DNA of 64,000 bases. It comes from Streptomyces violens (lineage in GTDB: Bacteria > Actinomycetota > Actinomycetes > Streptomycetales > Streptomycetaceae). The DNA is taken from positions 62,001 through 126,000 of the forward strand of contig NZ_JOBH01000014.1 in NCBI RefSeq assembly GCF_000717745.1, written 5' to 3'. Positions 27,392 to 38,996 of the stretch are shown here, one piece after another. Each line of letters begins with the position of its first letter. Positions within the stretch are counted from its first letter, which is position 1. Under the pieces are notes generated by a model. The model did no database searches, had not been told where the DNA came from, and worked only from the letters and a program-made list of their open reading frames with translations. Position numbers and translations under genes: made by a program.

Positions 27392-29934
27392 CAGTGACCA
27401 CTAACAACGCGCCCTCCGGGGACGGCGAGGCGGCGGTCCCGCCCGAAGATCTCGTGTCGCTGACCATCGACGGCATCGAGATCAGCGTGCCCAAGGGGAC
27501 CCTGGTCATCCGGGCCGCCGAGATGCTCGGCATCGAGATCCCGCGCTTCTGCGACCATCCGCTGCTGGACCCGGCCGGCGCCTGCCGCCAGTGCATCGTC
27601 GAGGTCGAGGGCCAGCGCAAGCCCATGGCGTCCTGCACGATCACCTGCACCGACGGCATGGTCGTGAAGTCCCAGCTCACCTCGCCGGTCGCCGAGAAGG
27701 CGCAGCGCGGCGTGATGGAGCTGCTGCTGATCAACCATCCGCTGGACTGCCCGGTCTGCGACAAGGGCGGCGAGTGCCCGCTGCAGAACCAGGCCATGTC
27801 TGCGGGGCAGGCCGACTCCCGCTTCGAGGGCAAGAAGCGCACGTTCCAGAAGCCGGTGCCGATCTCCCAGCAGGTGCTGCTGGACCGCGAGCGCTGCGTA
27901 CTGTGCGCCCGCTGCACCCGCTTCTCCAACCAGGTCGCCGGCGACCCGATGATCGAGCTGCTGGAGCGCGGCGCGCTGCAGCAGGTCGGCACCGGTGAGG
28001 GCGACCCGTTCGAGTCGTACTTCTCCGGGAACACCATCCAGATCTGCCCGGTCGGCGCGCTGACCTCGGCGGCGTACCGCTTCCGCTCCCGCCCCTTCGA
28101 CCTGGTCTCCTCGCCGTCCGTGTGCGAGCACTGCGCGGGCGGCTGCGCGACGCGTACGGACCACCGGCGCGGCAAGGTCATGCGGCGGCTCGCGGCGGAC
28201 GACCCCGAGGTCAACGAGGAGTGGATCTGCGACAAGGGGCGGTTCGCCTTCCGGTACGGGCAGCTGCCCGACCGGCTGGAGACGCCGCTCGTCCGGGACG
28301 CGTCCTCGGGTGAGCTGACCCCGGCGAGCTGGCCGGAGGCGCTGGAGGCGGCGGCCCGCGGGCTCGCCGCGGCGCGCGGCCGGGCCGGCGTGCTGACCGG
28401 CGGCCGCCTCACGGTCGAGGACTCCTACGCGTACGCCAAGTTCGCGCGCACCGTCCTGGACACGAACGACATCGACTTCCGGGCCCGCGTGCACAGCGCG
28501 GAGGAGGCCGGCTTCCTCGCGGCGCAGGTCGCGGGGCACGGCCGGGACCTGAACGGACAGGGAGTCACGTACCGCTCGCTGGAGGCCGCGCCGGCCGTGC
28601 TGCTGGTGGGCATCGAGGCCGAGGAGGAGGCGCCCGGCGTCTTCCTGAGGCTGCGCAAGGCGCACCGCAAGAACCGCCAGCGGACGTTCGGGCTCGCTTC
28701 GTACGCCACCCGGGGACTCATCAAGGCGGGCGGCACGCTGCTGCCCGCGGCGCCCGGTACGGAGACGGAGTGGCTGGACGCGCTGGCCGGCGGGGTCGGG
28801 CTCGAAGGTGAGGGCCGGGCCGCGGCGGAGGCGCTGCGGGCCGAGGGCTCGGTGATCGTCGTCGGCGAGCGGCTGGCCGCGGTACCGGGGGCGCTCACCG
28901 CTGCGGTACGCGCCGCTTCGGCCACCGGTGCGCGGCTCGTATGGATCCCGCGCCGGGCGGGCGAGCGGGGCGCCGTCGAAGCGGGCGCGCTCCCCGGGCT
29001 GCTGCCCGGCGGCCGGCCCGCGACGGACCCGCGCGCCCGCGACGAGGTCGCCCGCGCCTGGGGCGTGGCCGCGCTGCCGCACCGGCACGGCCGGGACACC
29101 GGCCAGATCCTGGAGGCCTCGGCCACCGGCGAGCTGAACGCCCTGGTGGTGGCCGGGGTCGGGGTCGAGGACCTGCCCGACCCGCGGCGCGCGGCCGAGG
29201 CGCTGGACGCGGTCGGCTTCCTGGTCAGCCTGGAGCAGCGGCCGAGCGAGGTCACGCGGCGGGCCGACGTGGTGCTGCCGGTGGCCGCCGTGGTGGAGAA
29301 GGCGGGCACGTTCCTCAACTGGGAAGGCCGGGCACGGCTCTTCGAGGCCGCGCTCAAGCCGGACCAGATGACCCGTCGCCACCTGCTCCCCGATGCCCGG
29401 GTGCTGCACATGCTCGCGGACGCGATCTCCGTGGCGGACGACTCGGTACCGGGTCTGGCGCTGCCGGACGTGCGCGCCGTACGGGCGGAGCTGGACCGGC
29501 TCGGCGGCTGGGACGGGCAGCGCGCCACCGGTGACGTGCTCGCCGGCACCGAGGCGCGGGCGCTGCCCCGGCCCGGCGCGGGCGAGGCGGTGCTCGCCGG
29601 GCACCGGCTGCTGCTGGACCAGGGGCGGATGCAGGAGGGTGACGCGGCGCTGGCCGGCACCCGGCACGCCGCGGTGGCCCGGATGTCCGCCGCCACCGCA
29701 GCCGAGGCGGGCCTGAAGGACGGCGCGGAAGTACAGGTCACCGGGCCGCGCGGCGCGGTGACCTTCCCCCTCCAGGTCAGCGAGATGCCCGACCGGGTGG
29801 TGTGGCTGCCGCTCAACTCCCGGGGCGGCGGCGTCCCGTACGACACCGGAGCGAACCCCGGTGACCTGGTGACGGTCGCCGCGAAGACCGCGGGCCCGGC
29901 GGCCCCGGCGGACGGCACGGAGGTGGCGGAATGA
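27388..29934 (+). CDS. nuoG: NADH-quinone oxidoreductase subunit G
   Basis: The product is 848 aa from ATG 27388, with GGAGG 7 nt upstream. The N-terminal ferredoxin-like part carries N1b ligands ([15 protein letters not shown]). Next come N5 ([13 protein letters not shown]), N4 ([16 protein letters not shown]) and an intact N7 motif C-x2-C-x3-C-x27-C (CEHCAGGC to ICDKGR). The remaining 550 residues are a degenerate molybdopterin-oxidoreductase domain without catalytic function. The N7 motif is kept only in some bacterial complex I enzymes, such as those of E. coli and Thermus. Confidence 0.96.
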
Positions 29935-31325
29935 TGAGTCTCGCCGCGGAACAGCTGGCGCTCGGCGCGGACCGGATCGCGCTGGCCGCCGAGGACCTGA
30001 GCGTCTTCGGGCGCGACCCGTGGTGGCTGGTGGTCATCAAGGCGGTCTTCTGCTTCGCGTTCCTGATGCTGACCGTGCTCTTCTCGATCGTCTGGGAGCG
30101 CAAGGTCGTCGCCTGGATGCAGCTGCGCATCGGGCCCAACCGGCACGGCCCCTGGGGCATGCTCCAGTCCCTCGCCGACGGCATCAAGCTGATGCTGAAG
30201 GAGGACGTGGTCGTCAAGCGGGCGGACAAGGCGGTGTACATCCTCGCCCCGGTCGTCGCGGCCATCCCCGCCTTCATGGCGTTCGCCGTCATCCCGTTCG
30301 GTCCGGCGAACAACGAGATCTCGATCTTCGGCCAGCGCACGACGATGCAGCTGACGGACCTGCCGATCGCAGTCCTCTACATCCTCGCCACGGCCTCGGT
30401 CGGCATCTACGGCATCGTGCTCGCGGGCTGGTCCTCGGGCTCGACGTATCCGCTGCTCGGCGGGCTCCGCTCGTGCGCCCAGATGATCAGTTACGAGATC
30501 GCGATGGGCATGGCCTTCGCGTCGGTGTTCCTCTACTCCGGCTCGATGTCCACCTCGGCGATCGTCGACGGACAGCAGAGCACCTGGTACGTCGCGCTGT
30601 TGCCGGTCTCCTTCCTGATCTACATCGTGGCGATGGTCGGTGAGACCAACCGTGCGCCGTTCGACATGCCGGAGTCCGAGGGCGACCTGGTCGGCGGCTT
30701 CAACACGGAGTACTCCTCCATCAAGTTCGCGATGTTCATGCTCGCCGAGTACGTCAACATGGTCACCGTCTCGGCGGTCGCGATCACCCTCTTCCTCGGC
30801 GGCTGGCGCGCCCCCTGGCCGATCAGCACCTTCTGGGAGGGCGCGAACCACGGCTGGTGGCCGCTGCTCTGGTTCACCATCAAGATCCAGCTGCTGCTCT
30901 TCTTCTTCATCTGGCTGCGCGGCACGCTCCCCCGCGTCCGCTACGACCAGTTCATGAAGCTGGGCTGGAAGGTCCTCATCCCGGTCTCGATGGTCTGGCT
31001 GATGCTGGTCGCGACGGTGCGGGCGCTGCGGAACGAGGGCTACGACTTCCAGCGGATCGTGCTGTACGTCGGCGGCGCCGCGGTCGCCCTGCTGCTGATC
31101 TCCTTCGTCGCGGACTTCTTCCGCAAGAGCGAGAAGGAGGAGCCGTCGGCCGCCGAGGAGCCCTTCGATCCGATGGCCGGCGGCTTCCCCGTACCGCCGC
31201 TACCCGGTCAGACGCTGCCGCCGGTGCCACGGAGGCGGCCGCGCCATCAAGATCGAGAGCTGATTGTCAGTGGTGGGGTCAATACTGACAGTGACGAGAA
31301 GGGAAAGGGGGACAACGGTGTCTGA
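29931..31325 (+). CDS. nuoH: NADH-quinone oxidoreductase subunit H
   Basis: The product is 464 aa from ATG 29931, overlapping nuoG by 4 bp with GGAGG 7 nt upstream. This membrane subunit forms the quinone tunnel at the arm junction. Signatures are [25 protein letters not shown] and [25 protein letters not shown]. It is longer than a typical NuoH (about 325 aa), with about 30 extra N-terminal residues and a hydrophilic C-terminal tail of about 80. The last 8 bp overlap nuoI. Confidence 0.95.
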   Translation: MMSLAAEQLALGADRIALAAEDLSVFGRDPWWLVVIKAVFCFAFLMLTVLFSIVWERKVVAWMQLRIGPNRHGPWGMLQSLADGIKLMLKEDVVVKRADKAVYILAPVVAAIPAFMAFAVIPFGPANNEISIFGQRTTMQLTDLPIAVLYILATASVGIYGIVLAGWSSGSTYPLLGGLRSCAQMISYEIAMGMAFASVFLYSGSMSTSAIVDGQQSTWYVALLPVSFLIYIVAMVGETNRAPFDMPESEGDLVGGFNTEYSSIKFAMFMLAEYVNMVTVSAVAITLFLGGWRAPWPISTFWEGANHGWWPLLWFTIKIQLLLFFFIWLRGTLPRVRYDQFMKLGWKVLIPVSMVWLMLVATVRALRNEGYDFQRIVLYVGGAAVALLLISFVADFFRKSEKEEPSAAEEPFDPMAGGFPVPPLPGQTLPPVPRRRPRHQDRELIVSGGVNTDSDEKGKGDNGV

Positions 31326-31950
31326 TTTCCAGAATCCGGTGGCCGGCTTCGGCGTGACCTTTAAGGCCATGTTCAAGAAGCGGCTCACCGAGCAGTACCC
31401 GGAGGAGAAGAAGCCGACCGCGCCTCGTTTCCACGGCCGGCACCAGCTCAACCGCCATCCGGACGGCCTGGAGAAGTGCGTGGGCTGCGAGCTCTGCGCC
31501 TGGGCCTGCCCGGCCGACGCCATCTATGTGGAGGGCGCGGACAACACGGACGAGGAGCGCTACTCGCCCGGCGAGCGGTACGGCCGCGTCTACCAGATCA
31601 ACTACCTCCGCTGCATCCTCTGCGGCCTGTGCGTCGAGGCGTGCCCCACTCGGGCGCTCACCATGACGAACGAGTACGAGCTCGCCGACCGCACCCGCGA
31701 GTCCCTCATCTACACCAAGGAGGAGCTGCTCGCGGGCCTGGAGGAGGGCATGGTCGACAGCCCGCACGCGATCTTCCCCGGCATGACGGAGAAGGACTAC
31801 TACAGCGGTCTGGTGACCGAGGCCGCGCCGGGTACGGAGCGGCAGGTAGCGGTCAGCAAGGGCGAGCGGCCGGACGAGGGTCCGGCCGGGACGCCCGAGA
31901 CCCCGGCGCCCACGGCCGAACGCCCGGCGGGGACGGGGGTGGAGGCATGA
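31318..31950 (+). CDS. nuoI: NADH-quinone oxidoreductase subunit I
   Basis: The product is 210 aa from GTG 31318, with AAAGGGGG 6 nt upstream. This ferredoxin-like subunit carries clusters N6a and N6b. The two ligand sets are [12 protein letters not shown] and [13 protein letters not shown] Pro/Thr/Glu-rich tail (about residues 175-210) is extra. An inverted repeat lies at 31265-31290, just before the start and inside the end of nuoH. Confidence 0.96.
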   Translation: MSDFQNPVAGFGVTFKAMFKKRLTEQYPEEKKPTAPRFHGRHQLNRHPDGLEKCVGCELCAWACPADAIYVEGADNTDEERYSPGERYGRVYQINYLRCILCGLCVEACPTRALTMTNEYELADRTRESLIYTKEELLAGLEEGMVDSPHAIFPGMTEKDYYSGLVTEAAPGTERQVAVSKGERPDEGPAGTPETPAPTAERPAGTGVEA

Positions 31951-32804
31951 GCAGCGCAGTACTGGCCGCGGCCGCCGCGACCTCCATGGGCGAGGCGGTG
32001 CAGTTCTGGGTCCTCGGCACGGTCGCCGTGATCGGCGCGCTGGCCACGGTCCTGATGAGGCGGGCGGTGCACAGCGCGCTCTCGCTCGCCGGCACCATGA
32101 TCATCCTGGCGGTCTTCTACCTTGCCAACGGCGCGTACTTCCTCGGCATCGTCCAGATCGTCGTCTACACCGGCGCGATCATGATGCTCTTCCTCTTCGT
32201 GGTCATGCTGGTCGGCGTCACGGCAGCGGACTCCCTCAAGGAGACGCTCAAGGGCCAGCGCTGGCTGGCGGCCGCCGCCGGGCTCGGCTTCGGCATCCTG
32301 CTGATCGCCGGCCTCGGCAACGCCTCGGTGACGCACTTCAACGGCCTCGGCGAAGCCAACGCCGGGGGCAACGTCCAGGGCCTGGCGGCCCTCATCTTCA
32401 CCAAGTACGTCTTCGCCTTCGAGCTCACCGGCGCGCTGCTGATCACCGCGGCGGTCGGCGCGATGGTCCTCACGCACAAGGAGCGCACCGAGCGCGCCAA
32501 GACCCAGCGCGAGCTGGCCGAGCAGCGAGTACGGGAAGGCACCCAGGTCGTGCCGCTGCCCGCGCCCGGTGTGTACGCCCGCCACAACGCGGTCGACGTG
32601 CCCGGTCTGCTGCCCGACGGCACCCCCTCCGAGCTCACCGTCAATCCGACCCTGCGCAAGCGCGGCCAGATCCGGGACGTGTCGGGGGAGTCGCTGGCGG
32701 AGCTGGCGGCGCTGGAGCGGCGCTCCTCGGAGTGGCTGGAGCGCGGTGAAGACCCGGCGCGCGGCGAGCAGGCGCGGGAGCGCGGCGAGGAGGCCACGCG
32801 ATGA
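31947..32804 (+). CDS. nuoJ: NADH-quinone oxidoreductase subunit J
   Basis: The product is 285 aa from ATG 31947, preceded by GGAGG. It is a membrane subunit with five spans; the core ([45 protein letters not shown]) is well kept. About 110 residues after the last span are hydrophilic and actinobacterial in type. It overlaps nuoI and nuoK by 4 bp each. Confidence 0.95.
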   Translation: MSSAVLAAAAATSMGEAVQFWVLGTVAVIGALATVLMRRAVHSALSLAGTMIILAVFYLANGAYFLGIVQIVVYTGAIMMLFLFVVMLVGVTAADSLKETLKGQRWLAAAAGLGFGILLIAGLGNASVTHFNGLGEANAGGNVQGLAALIFTKYVFAFELTGALLITAAVGAMVLTHKERTERAKTQRELAEQRVREGTQVVPLPAPGVYARHNAVDVPGLLPDGTPSELTVNPTLRKRGQIRDVSGESLAELAALERRSSEWLERGEDPARGEQARERGEEATR

Positions 32805-33100
32805 ATCCGATCAACTACCTCTATCTGGCGGCGCTGCTCTTCACCATCGGCGCGGCCGGGGTGCTGATCCGGCGGAACGCCATCGTGCTCTTCATGTGCG
32901 TCGAGCTGATGCTGAACGCCTGCAATCTCGCCTTCGTGGCCTTCTCGCGGCTGCACGGAAATCTGGACGGCCAGATCATCGCGTTCTTCACGATGGTCGT
33001 CGCCGCGGCCGAGGTCGTGGTCGGCCTGGCGATCATCGTGACGATCTTCCGTACCCGCCATACGGCCTCGGTCGACGACGCCAGCCTGATGAAGCTGTAA
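32801..33100 (+). CDS. nuoK: NADH-quinone oxidoreductase subunit K
   Basis: The product is 99 aa with three spans. The conserved acidic membrane residues are in [18 protein letters not shown] and [15 protein letters not shown]. It matches NuoK throughout its length. It starts within the nuoJ stop (ATGA). Confidence 0.97.
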   Translation: MNPINYLYLAALLFTIGAAGVLIRRNAIVLFMCVELMLNACNLAFVAFSRLHGNLDGQIIAFFTMVVAAAEVVVGLAIIVTIFRTRHTASVDDASLMKL

Positions 33101-33112
33101 GGGGTCGCACTC

Positions 33113-35059
33113 GTGGAATCTCTGATCGCGCTGCTCGTCGGGGCACCACTGGTCGGTGCGGCCGTGCTGCTCTGCGGCGGCAAACGCCTGGACCGTACGG
33201 GCCATTGGCTCGGCACGCTGCTCGCGGTGGTGTCGTTCGTCATCGGCCTGGTGCTGTTCGCGGACATGCTGGGCCGGGGCGCCGAGGACCGCGCCCTGCA
33301 CCAGCACCTCTTCAGCTGGATCCCGGTGGGCGGCTTCCAAGCCGATGTCGCCTTCCAGCTCGACCAGTTGTCGATGACGTTCGTGCTGCTGATCACCGGT
33401 GTCGGATCGCTGATCCACATCTACTCGATCGGCTACATGGAGCACGACGAGCGGCGCCGCCGCTTCTTCGGCTATCTGAATCTCTTCCTCGCGGCGATGC
33501 TGCTGCTCGTCCTCGCCGACAACTACCTCCTGCTGTACGTCGGCTGGGAGGGCGTCGGCCTCGCCTCGTACCTCCTCATCGGGTTCTGGCAGCACAAGCC
33601 GAGCGCGGCGACGGCGGCCAAGAAGGCGTTCCTGGTCAACCGGGTCGGCGACATGGGCCTGTCCATCGCGATCATGCTGATGTTCACCACCTTCGGGACG
33701 TTCGCGTTCGGTCCGGTGCTGGGCGCGGCGAGCGAGACGAGCGAGGGCATGCTCACGGCCATCGGGCTGATGCTGCTGCTGGCCGCCTGCGGCAAGTCCG
33801 CACAGGTGCCGCTGCAGTCCTGGCTGGGTGACGCGATGGAGGGCCCGACCCCGGTCTCGGCCCTGATCCACGCCGCCACGATGGTCACCGCGGGGGTCTA
33901 CCTGATCACCCGCTCCGGCGCGATCTTCAATGGGGCGCCGGACGCGCAGACCGCCGTGGTCGTGGTCGGCGCGGTGACGCTCCTCTTCGGTGCGATCGTC
34001 GGTTGCGCGAAGGACGACATCAAGAAGGCGCTGGCCGGCTCGACGATGTCGCAGATCGGGTACATGATCCTCGCGGCCGGGCTGGGCCCGATCGGGTACG
34101 CCTTCGCGATCATGCACCTGGTCACCCACGGCTTCTTCAAGGCGGGCCTCTTCCTCGGCGCCGGTTCCGTGATGCACGGGATGAACGACGAGGTGGACAT
34201 GCGCCGTTACGGCGGCCTGCGGAAGTACATGCCCATCACGTTCGTGACGTTCGGCCTGGGCTATCTCGCCATCATCGGCTTCCCGGGCCTGTCCGGCTTC
34301 TTCTCCAAGGACAAGATCATCGAGGCGGCGTTCGCCTCGGGCGGCACGCAGGGCTGGATCCTCGGGGGAGCGGCCCTGCTCGGCGCCGGGATCACCGCGT
34401 TCTACATGACGCGCGTGATGCTGATGACCTTCTTCGGTGAGGAGCGCTGGCGCAAGGCTCCGACCCCGTCGCCGGACCAGCCGAGCGTCGAGCCCGCGGC
34501 CGAGACGCGTGGCGAGTACACACCACCGCATCCGCACGAGTCGCCGAAGTCCATGACGCTGCCGATGATCCTGCTGGCGTTCGGATCGGTCTTCGCCGGT
34601 GGTCTGTTCAGCATCAACGAGGCGTTCGTGCACTGGCTGGAGCCGGTCACTGCCTTCGAGCACGGCCACTCCCCGCTCAGCGCGGCCGCGGTGACCTCCG
34701 CGACCATCGTGGTCCTGCTGCTCGGCGTCGCCCTCGCCTGGCTCCAGTACGGCCGCAAGCCCGTGCCCGCCATCGCGCCGCGCGGCTCGTTCCTCACCCG
34801 CGCCGCCCGGCGCGACCTGCTCCAGGACGACTTCAACCACGTCGTACTGGTCCGCGGCGGCGAGCAGCTGACCCGCGCGCTGGAGCAGATCGACCACTCC
34901 GTCGTCGACGGCGCGGTCAACGGCACCGCGGTGTCGGTCGGCGGTCTCTCCGGCCGGCTGCGCCGCCTGCAGACCGGTTACGTCCGCTCCTACGCCCTGC
35001 AGATGCTGGGCGGCGCCGCGGTGCTGGTCTTCGCGACCCTGCTGATGAGGGGTGTCTGA
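33113..35059 (+). CDS. nuoL: NADH-quinone oxidoreductase subunit L (antiporter-like)
   Basis: The product is 648 aa from GTG 33113, 12 bp after nuoK. It is the distal antiporter-like proton-pumping subunit with the long lateral helix. Key segments are [19 protein letters not shown] (conserved Glu), [34 protein letters not shown] and [12 protein letters not shown]. The C-terminal 130 residues include the lateral-helix region and end in a single span. Confidence 0.97.
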   Translation: MESLIALLVGAPLVGAAVLLCGGKRLDRTGHWLGTLLAVVSFVIGLVLFADMLGRGAEDRALHQHLFSWIPVGGFQADVAFQLDQLSMTFVLLITGVGSLIHIYSIGYMEHDERRRRFFGYLNLFLAAMLLLVLADNYLLLYVGWEGVGLASYLLIGFWQHKPSAATAAKKAFLVNRVGDMGLSIAIMLMFTTFGTFAFGPVLGAASETSEGMLTAIGLMLLLAACGKSAQVPLQSWLGDAMEGPTPVSALIHAATMVTAGVYLITRSGAIFNGAPDAQTAVVVVGAVTLLFGAIVGCAKDDIKKALAGSTMSQIGYMILAAGLGPIGYAFAIMHLVTHGFFKAGLFLGAGSVMHGMNDEVDMRRYGGLRKYMPITFVTFGLGYLAIIGFPGLSGFFSKDKIIEAAFASGGTQGWILGGAALLGAGITAFYMTRVMLMTFFGEERWRKAPTPSPDQPSVEPAAETRGEYTPPHPHESPKSMTLPMILLAFGSVFAGGLFSINEAFVHWLEPVTAFEHGHSPLSAAAVTSATIVVLLLGVALAWLQYGRKPVPAIAPRGSFLTRAARRDLLQDDFNHVVLVRGGEQLTRALEQIDHSVVDGAVNGTAVSVGGLSGRLRRLQTGYVRSYALQMLGGAAVLVFATLLMRGV

Positions 35060-35062
35060 GCC

Positions 35063-36706
35063 ATGTCGTTTCCCCTGCTGACGGCCGCTGCCGCGGTCCC
35101 GGCGATCGGCGCGGTCGCCACGGCCGCGGTGCCCGCCGCGAAGCGCACCGCCGCCAAGTGGCTGGCGCTGCTCTTCTCGCTGGCCACGCTGGCGCTGGCG
35201 CTGGTGATCGCGGTCCGTTTCGACCCCGGCGCCAAGGGCCCGTTCCAGCTCACCGAGTCGCATGCCTGGATCGCCGACTTCGGCGTGCGGTACGAGCTCG
35301 GCGTGGACGGCATCGGGGTGGCGCTGATCGCGCTGACCGCCCTGCTGGTCCCGTTCGTGATCCTGGCGGGCTGGCACGACGCCGACGCCCTCGAACAGGA
35401 CAACTCGAACCGGCGCTGGCGGCCCACCCAGGGCCTCTTCGCGCTGATCCTCGCCGTCGAGGCGATGGTGATCCTCTCCTTCGAGGCCACCGACGTCTTC
35501 CTCTTCTACATCTTCTTCGAAGCCATGCTCATCCCGATGTACTTCCTCATCGGCGGCTTCGGGGACCGGGCCGGCACGCAGGACGCGACGGAGAGCGCGG
35601 CCCGGCGCTCGTCCGCCGCGGTGAAGTTCCTGCTGTACAACCTCGCGGGCGGCCTGATCATGCTGGCCGCGGTGATCGGCCTGTACGCCGTCACCGCCGA
35701 CCAGCTCGGCACCGGCACCTTCTCGCTCCAGCAGATCGTGCAGGCCCGCGCGGCCGGCGAGCTGACCATGGGCACGGGCACGGAGCGGCTGCTCTTCCTC
35801 GGCTTCTTCTTCGCCTTCGCGGTGAAGGCGCCGCTGTGGCCGCTGCACACCTGGCTGCCGGGCGCCATGGGCGAGTCCACGGCGCCGGTCGCAGTGCTGA
35901 TCACCGCGGTGGTCGACAAGGTCGGCACGTTCGCGATGCTCCGCTTCTGCCTCCAGCTCTTCCCCGAGGCCAGCAAGTGGGCCACGCCGGTGATCCTCGT
36001 GCTGGCGCTGATCAGCATCCTGTACGGCGCGCTGCTCGCGGTCGCCCAGCGGGACATCAAGCGCCTGGTCGCGTACGCGTCCATCTCCCACTTCGGCTTC
36101 ATCATCATGGGCATCTTCGCGATGACCAGCCAGGGCCAGGGCGGCGCGACGCTGTACATGGTCAACCACGGCATCTCCACCGCCGCGCTGATGCTGGTCG
36201 CCGGCTTCCTGATCACCCGCCGCGGCTCGCGCCTCATCGCGGACTACGGCGGCGTGCAGAAGGTCGCGCCGGTGCTGGCCGGCACGTTCCTGATCGGCGG
36301 TCTCGCCACGCTGTCGCTGCCCGGCCTCGCGCCGTTCGTCAGCGAGTTCCTGGTCCTGGTCGGCACGTTCAGCCGGTATCCCGTCATCGGCATCATCGCC
36401 ACGGTGGGCATCGTGCTGGCCGCGCTGTACGTCCTCGTGCTGTACCAGCGCACGATGACCGGCCCGGTCAAGGCCGAGGTGCAGGGCATGCCCGACCTCA
36501 AGGCCCGGGAGCTGGTGGTGGTGGCGCCGCTGATCGCGCTGCTGCTCTTCCTCGGCGTCTATCCGAAGCCGCTGACCTCCATCGTCAACCCGGCGGTGGA
36601 CCACACGCTGTCCGTCGTGGACAGGCAGGACCCCAAGCCCGACGTACGGGTCAACGCCGAGCCCACTGAGGCCGGTTCCGATCGAGATGCGGAGGCCGCG
36701 AAGTGA
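35063..36706 (+). CDS. nuoM: NADH-quinone oxidoreductase subunit M (antiporter-like)
   Basis: The product is 547 aa from ATG 35063, 3 bp after nuoL. It is an antiporter-like proton-pumping subunit. Signatures are FYIFFEAMLIPMYFLIGG (conserved Glu), KAPLWPLHTWLPGAMGESTAPVAVLI (conserved Lys and His) and RLVAYASISHFGF. A hydrophilic tail of about 45 residues follows. It overlaps nuoN by 4 bp (GTGA). Confidence 0.97.
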   Translation: MSFPLLTAAAAVPAIGAVATAAVPAAKRTAAKWLALLFSLATLALALVIAVRFDPGAKGPFQLTESHAWIADFGVRYELGVDGIGVALIALTALLVPFVILAGWHDADALEQDNSNRRWRPTQGLFALILAVEAMVILSFEATDVFLFYIFFEAMLIPMYFLIGGFGDRAGTQDATESAARRSSAAVKFLLYNLAGGLIMLAAVIGLYAVTADQLGTGTFSLQQIVQARAAGELTMGTGTERLLFLGFFFAFAVKAPLWPLHTWLPGAMGESTAPVAVLITAVVDKVGTFAMLRFCLQLFPEASKWATPVILVLALISILYGALLAVAQRDIKRLVAYASISHFGFIIMGIFAMTSQGQGGATLYMVNHGISTAALMLVAGFLITRRGSRLIADYGGVQKVAPVLAGTFLIGGLATLSLPGLAPFVSEFLVLVGTFSRYPVIGIIATVGIVLAALYVLVLYQRTMTGPVKAEVQGMPDLKARELVVVAPLIALLLFLGVYPKPLTSIVNPAVDHTLSVVDRQDPKPDVRVNAEPTEAGSDRDAEAAK

Positions 36707-38382
36707 CATCCGTGGCAGCGGTCCACACCCTGTGGACGATGGCGGACGGGGCGGCCGGTTCCCCGTTGGCCCCGGACGGCCCCGGCAGGATTCCGGCGCC
36801 GCACATCGAGTACGCACAGCTGGCGCCGACCCTGATCGTGCTCGGCGCGGCCGTGCTGGCCGTGATCGTCGAGGCGTTCTGGCCGCGCCGCGGCCGGTAC
36901 TACGCGCAGGTGCTGCTCTCCGTGGTCGCGCTGGCCGCCGCGTTCGCCGCGGTCATCGGCCTCGCGGCCGGCGGCTTCGGCACGACGAAGGCCCAGATCG
37001 CCGCGATGGGCGCGCTCGCGGTGGACGGCCCGGCGCTCTTCCTGCAGGGCACGATCCTGCTGGTCTCGCTGATCGCGGTCTTCACCTTCGCCGAGCGCCG
37101 GCTCGACCCCGCGGCGCACGGCCGCCCGGTGGACTCCTTCGCGGCCCAGGGCGCCGCGGTGCCCGGCGGCGAGGCCGAGAAGGCGGCGGTCAAGGCGGGG
37201 TTCACCACCACCGAGGTCTTCCCGCTCGCCCTCTTCGCGATCGGCGGCATGCTGGTCTTCCCGGCGGCCAATGACCTGCTGACCCTCTTCGTCGCGCTGG
37301 AGGTCTTCTCCCTCCCGCTGTACATCCTGTGCGCGCTGGCCCGCCGCCAGCGGCTGCTCTCGCAGGAGTCGGCGGTGAAGTACTTCCTGCTCGGCGCGTT
37401 CTCCTCGGCGTTCCTGCTCTTCGGCGTGGCCCTGCTGTACGGCTACGCGGGCACGGTGACGTACGCGGGCATCGCCGAGGTCGTCAGCGACGGCGCCAAG
37501 CAGATCGACCCGGCGCTGGCCGACACCATGGGCAATGACGCGCTGCTGCTGATCGGCGGCGCGCTGGTCGTGATGGGGCTGCTGTTCAAGGTCGGCGCGG
37601 TGCCGTTCCACATGTGGACCCCGGACGTGTACCAGGGCGCGCCGACCCCGGTGACCGGCTTCATGGCCGCCGCCACGAAGGTCGCCGCGTTCGGCGCGCT
37701 GCTGCGCCTGCTGTACGTGGCCCTGCCGGGCCTGCGCTGGGACTGGCGCCCGGTGATGTGGGGCGTGGCGATCCTGACGATGCTGGCCGGTGCGGTCATC
37801 GCGCTCACCCAGACCGATGTGAAGCGGCTGCTGGCGTACTCCTCGATCGCGCACGCGGGCTTCATCCTGGCCGGTGTGATCGCGACCAGTAAGGACGGCA
37901 TCTCGTCGGTGCTCTTCTACCTGCTGGCGTACTCCTTCGTGACGCTCGGCGCGTTCGCGGTGGTCACGCTGGTGCGGGACGCGGGGGGCGAGGCGACGCA
38001 GCTGTCCAAGTGGGCGGGGCTCGGGCGGCGTTCGCCGTTGGTCGCGGCCGTGTTCGCGGTGTTCCTGCTGGCCTTCGCCGGTATCCCGCTGACCTCCGGG
38101 TTCGCGGGGAAGTTCGCCGTGTTCAAGGCGGCGGCGGAGAGCGGCGCGGGCTGGCTGGTCGTGATCGGTGTGCTCTCGTCGGCGGTCGCCGCGTTCTTCT
38201 ACATCCGGGTGATCGTCCTGATGTTCTTCAACGAGCCGAAGGCGGACGGCCCGACGGTGGCGGTGCCCAGCCCGCTGACCATGACGGCCATCGCGGTCGG
38301 CGTGGTGGTGACGCTCGTGCTGGGCGTCGCGCCGCAGTACTTCCTGGACCTGGCGGGGCAGGCGGGCGTGTTCGTCCGCTGA
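36703..38382 (+). CDS. nuoN: NADH-quinone oxidoreductase subunit N (antiporter-like)
   Basis: The product is 559 aa from GTG 36703 and is the last gene of the 14-gene operon. It is the third antiporter-like subunit. Conserved segments are LFVALEVFSLPLYILCAL, KVGAVPFHMWTPDVYQGAPTPVTGFM and RLLAYSSIAHAGF. It is longer than E. coli NuoN, with an insert of about 40 residues near residues 125-170. A strong terminator follows at 38409-38443. Confidence 0.97.
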   Translation: MTSVAAVHTLWTMADGAAGSPLAPDGPGRIPAPHIEYAQLAPTLIVLGAAVLAVIVEAFWPRRGRYYAQVLLSVVALAAAFAAVIGLAAGGFGTTKAQIAAMGALAVDGPALFLQGTILLVSLIAVFTFAERRLDPAAHGRPVDSFAAQGAAVPGGEAEKAAVKAGFTTTEVFPLALFAIGGMLVFPAANDLLTLFVALEVFSLPLYILCALARRQRLLSQESAVKYFLLGAFSSAFLLFGVALLYGYAGTVTYAGIAEVVSDGAKQIDPALADTMGNDALLLIGGALVVMGLLFKVGAVPFHMWTPDVYQGAPTPVTGFMAAATKVAAFGALLRLLYVALPGLRWDWRPVMWGVAILTMLAGAVIALTQTDVKRLLAYSSIAHAGFILAGVIATSKDGISSVLFYLLAYSFVTLGAFAVVTLVRDAGGEATQLSKWAGLGRRSPLVAAVFAVFLLAFAGIPLTSGFAGKFAVFKAAAESGAGWLVVIGVLSSAVAAFFYIRVIVLMFFNEPKADGPTVAVPSPLTMTAIAVGVVVTLVLGVAPQYFLDLAGQAGVFVR

Positions 38383-38408
38383 CCCGGCGAGGTATCCGTA
38401 CGCACGAA

Positions 38409-38443
38409 GCTGCCCGGCACTCCCGCGAGGGGTGCCGGGCAGC
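38409..38443. terminator. Bidirectional terminator after nuoN
   Basis: GCTGCCCGGCACTCC (38409-38423) pairs with GGGGTGCCGGGCAGC (38429-38443) with one wobble and a 5-nt loop; outer CCGTACG/CGTACGG sequences extend the symmetry. It serves nuoN and the convergent lipoprotein gene. Confidence 0.9.
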
Positions 38444-38472
38444 GGCGTACGGACGCAGTACGGCCGGGTACG

Positions 38473-38973
38473 TCAGCCGTTCTGCTGGAAGCCGTCCAGC
38501 GACGAGGGGTCGATGGACGGCAGGTCGGTCGTGCCCTCGGTCCGGGTGAAGACGGACTCCTTCCCGGAGGTCCAGCGCACGGTGAGCTTCTTGCCCTTGA
38601 GGCTCTGCACCGTGCCCGCGGAGTGCTCGGTGTCGCCGTCGGTGCACTTGAACGCGAGCCTGATCGGCTCGCCGTCCACGACCTTGCCGCCGCAGGACTT
38701 CTTGCCGATCAGTACCGCCTCGTGCTTCGAGATGGACAGGATCAGCAGGCCCTTGTCGGCGTGCAGCGCGTTCGTGGTCCAGCCGCCCTCCAGGGACGCC
38801 ACGGAGACGTCGCCACCGGGTGTCTGGCCGGCCGACGACGTGGACGGCGACGGCGACTCCGACTTCTTCGCGCCACCGTCGGTGCCGCCACTGCCCGTGT
38901 CGCTGCTGCTGCAGCCGACGAGCAGGACCGCGGCCGCGGCGGCCGCGACGGCGAACTGAATGCCCTTACGCAC
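38473..38973 (-). CDS. Secreted lipoprotein of unknown function, paralogue 1
   Basis: The product is 166 aa from GTG 38973, preceded by GAGGAGATC. A lipoprotein signal peptide ends in the lipobox LLVGC (Cys about 21), so the mature protein is anchored to the outer face of the membrane. A Ser/Gly/Pro-rich linker is followed by a compact beta-rich domain (about 55-150) with two Cys (KSCGGKV..AFKCTDGD) that could form a disulfide. It clearly resembles the next gene upstream in domain pattern. Its function is unknown. Confidence 0.88.
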   Translation of the reverse strand: MRKGIQFAVAAAAAAVLLVGCSSSDTGSGGTDGGAKKSESPSPSTSSAGQTPGGDVSVASLEGGWTTNALHADKGLLILSISKHEAVLIGKKSCGGKVVDGEPIRLAFKCTDGDTEHSAGTVQSLKGKKLTVRWTSGKESVFTRTEGTTDLPSIDPSSLDGFQQNG

Positions 38974-38996
38974 GTTGATCTCCTCGGGAAAGCCGC

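Noticed and set aside
32165..36817. A 1,550-codon open frame on the minus strand opposite nuoJ to nuoM
   Set aside because: Its translation is Arg/Asp/Glu/His/Gln-rich without domains, and the opposite strand has clear nuo subunits. Long antisense frames are expected in very GC-rich DNA.
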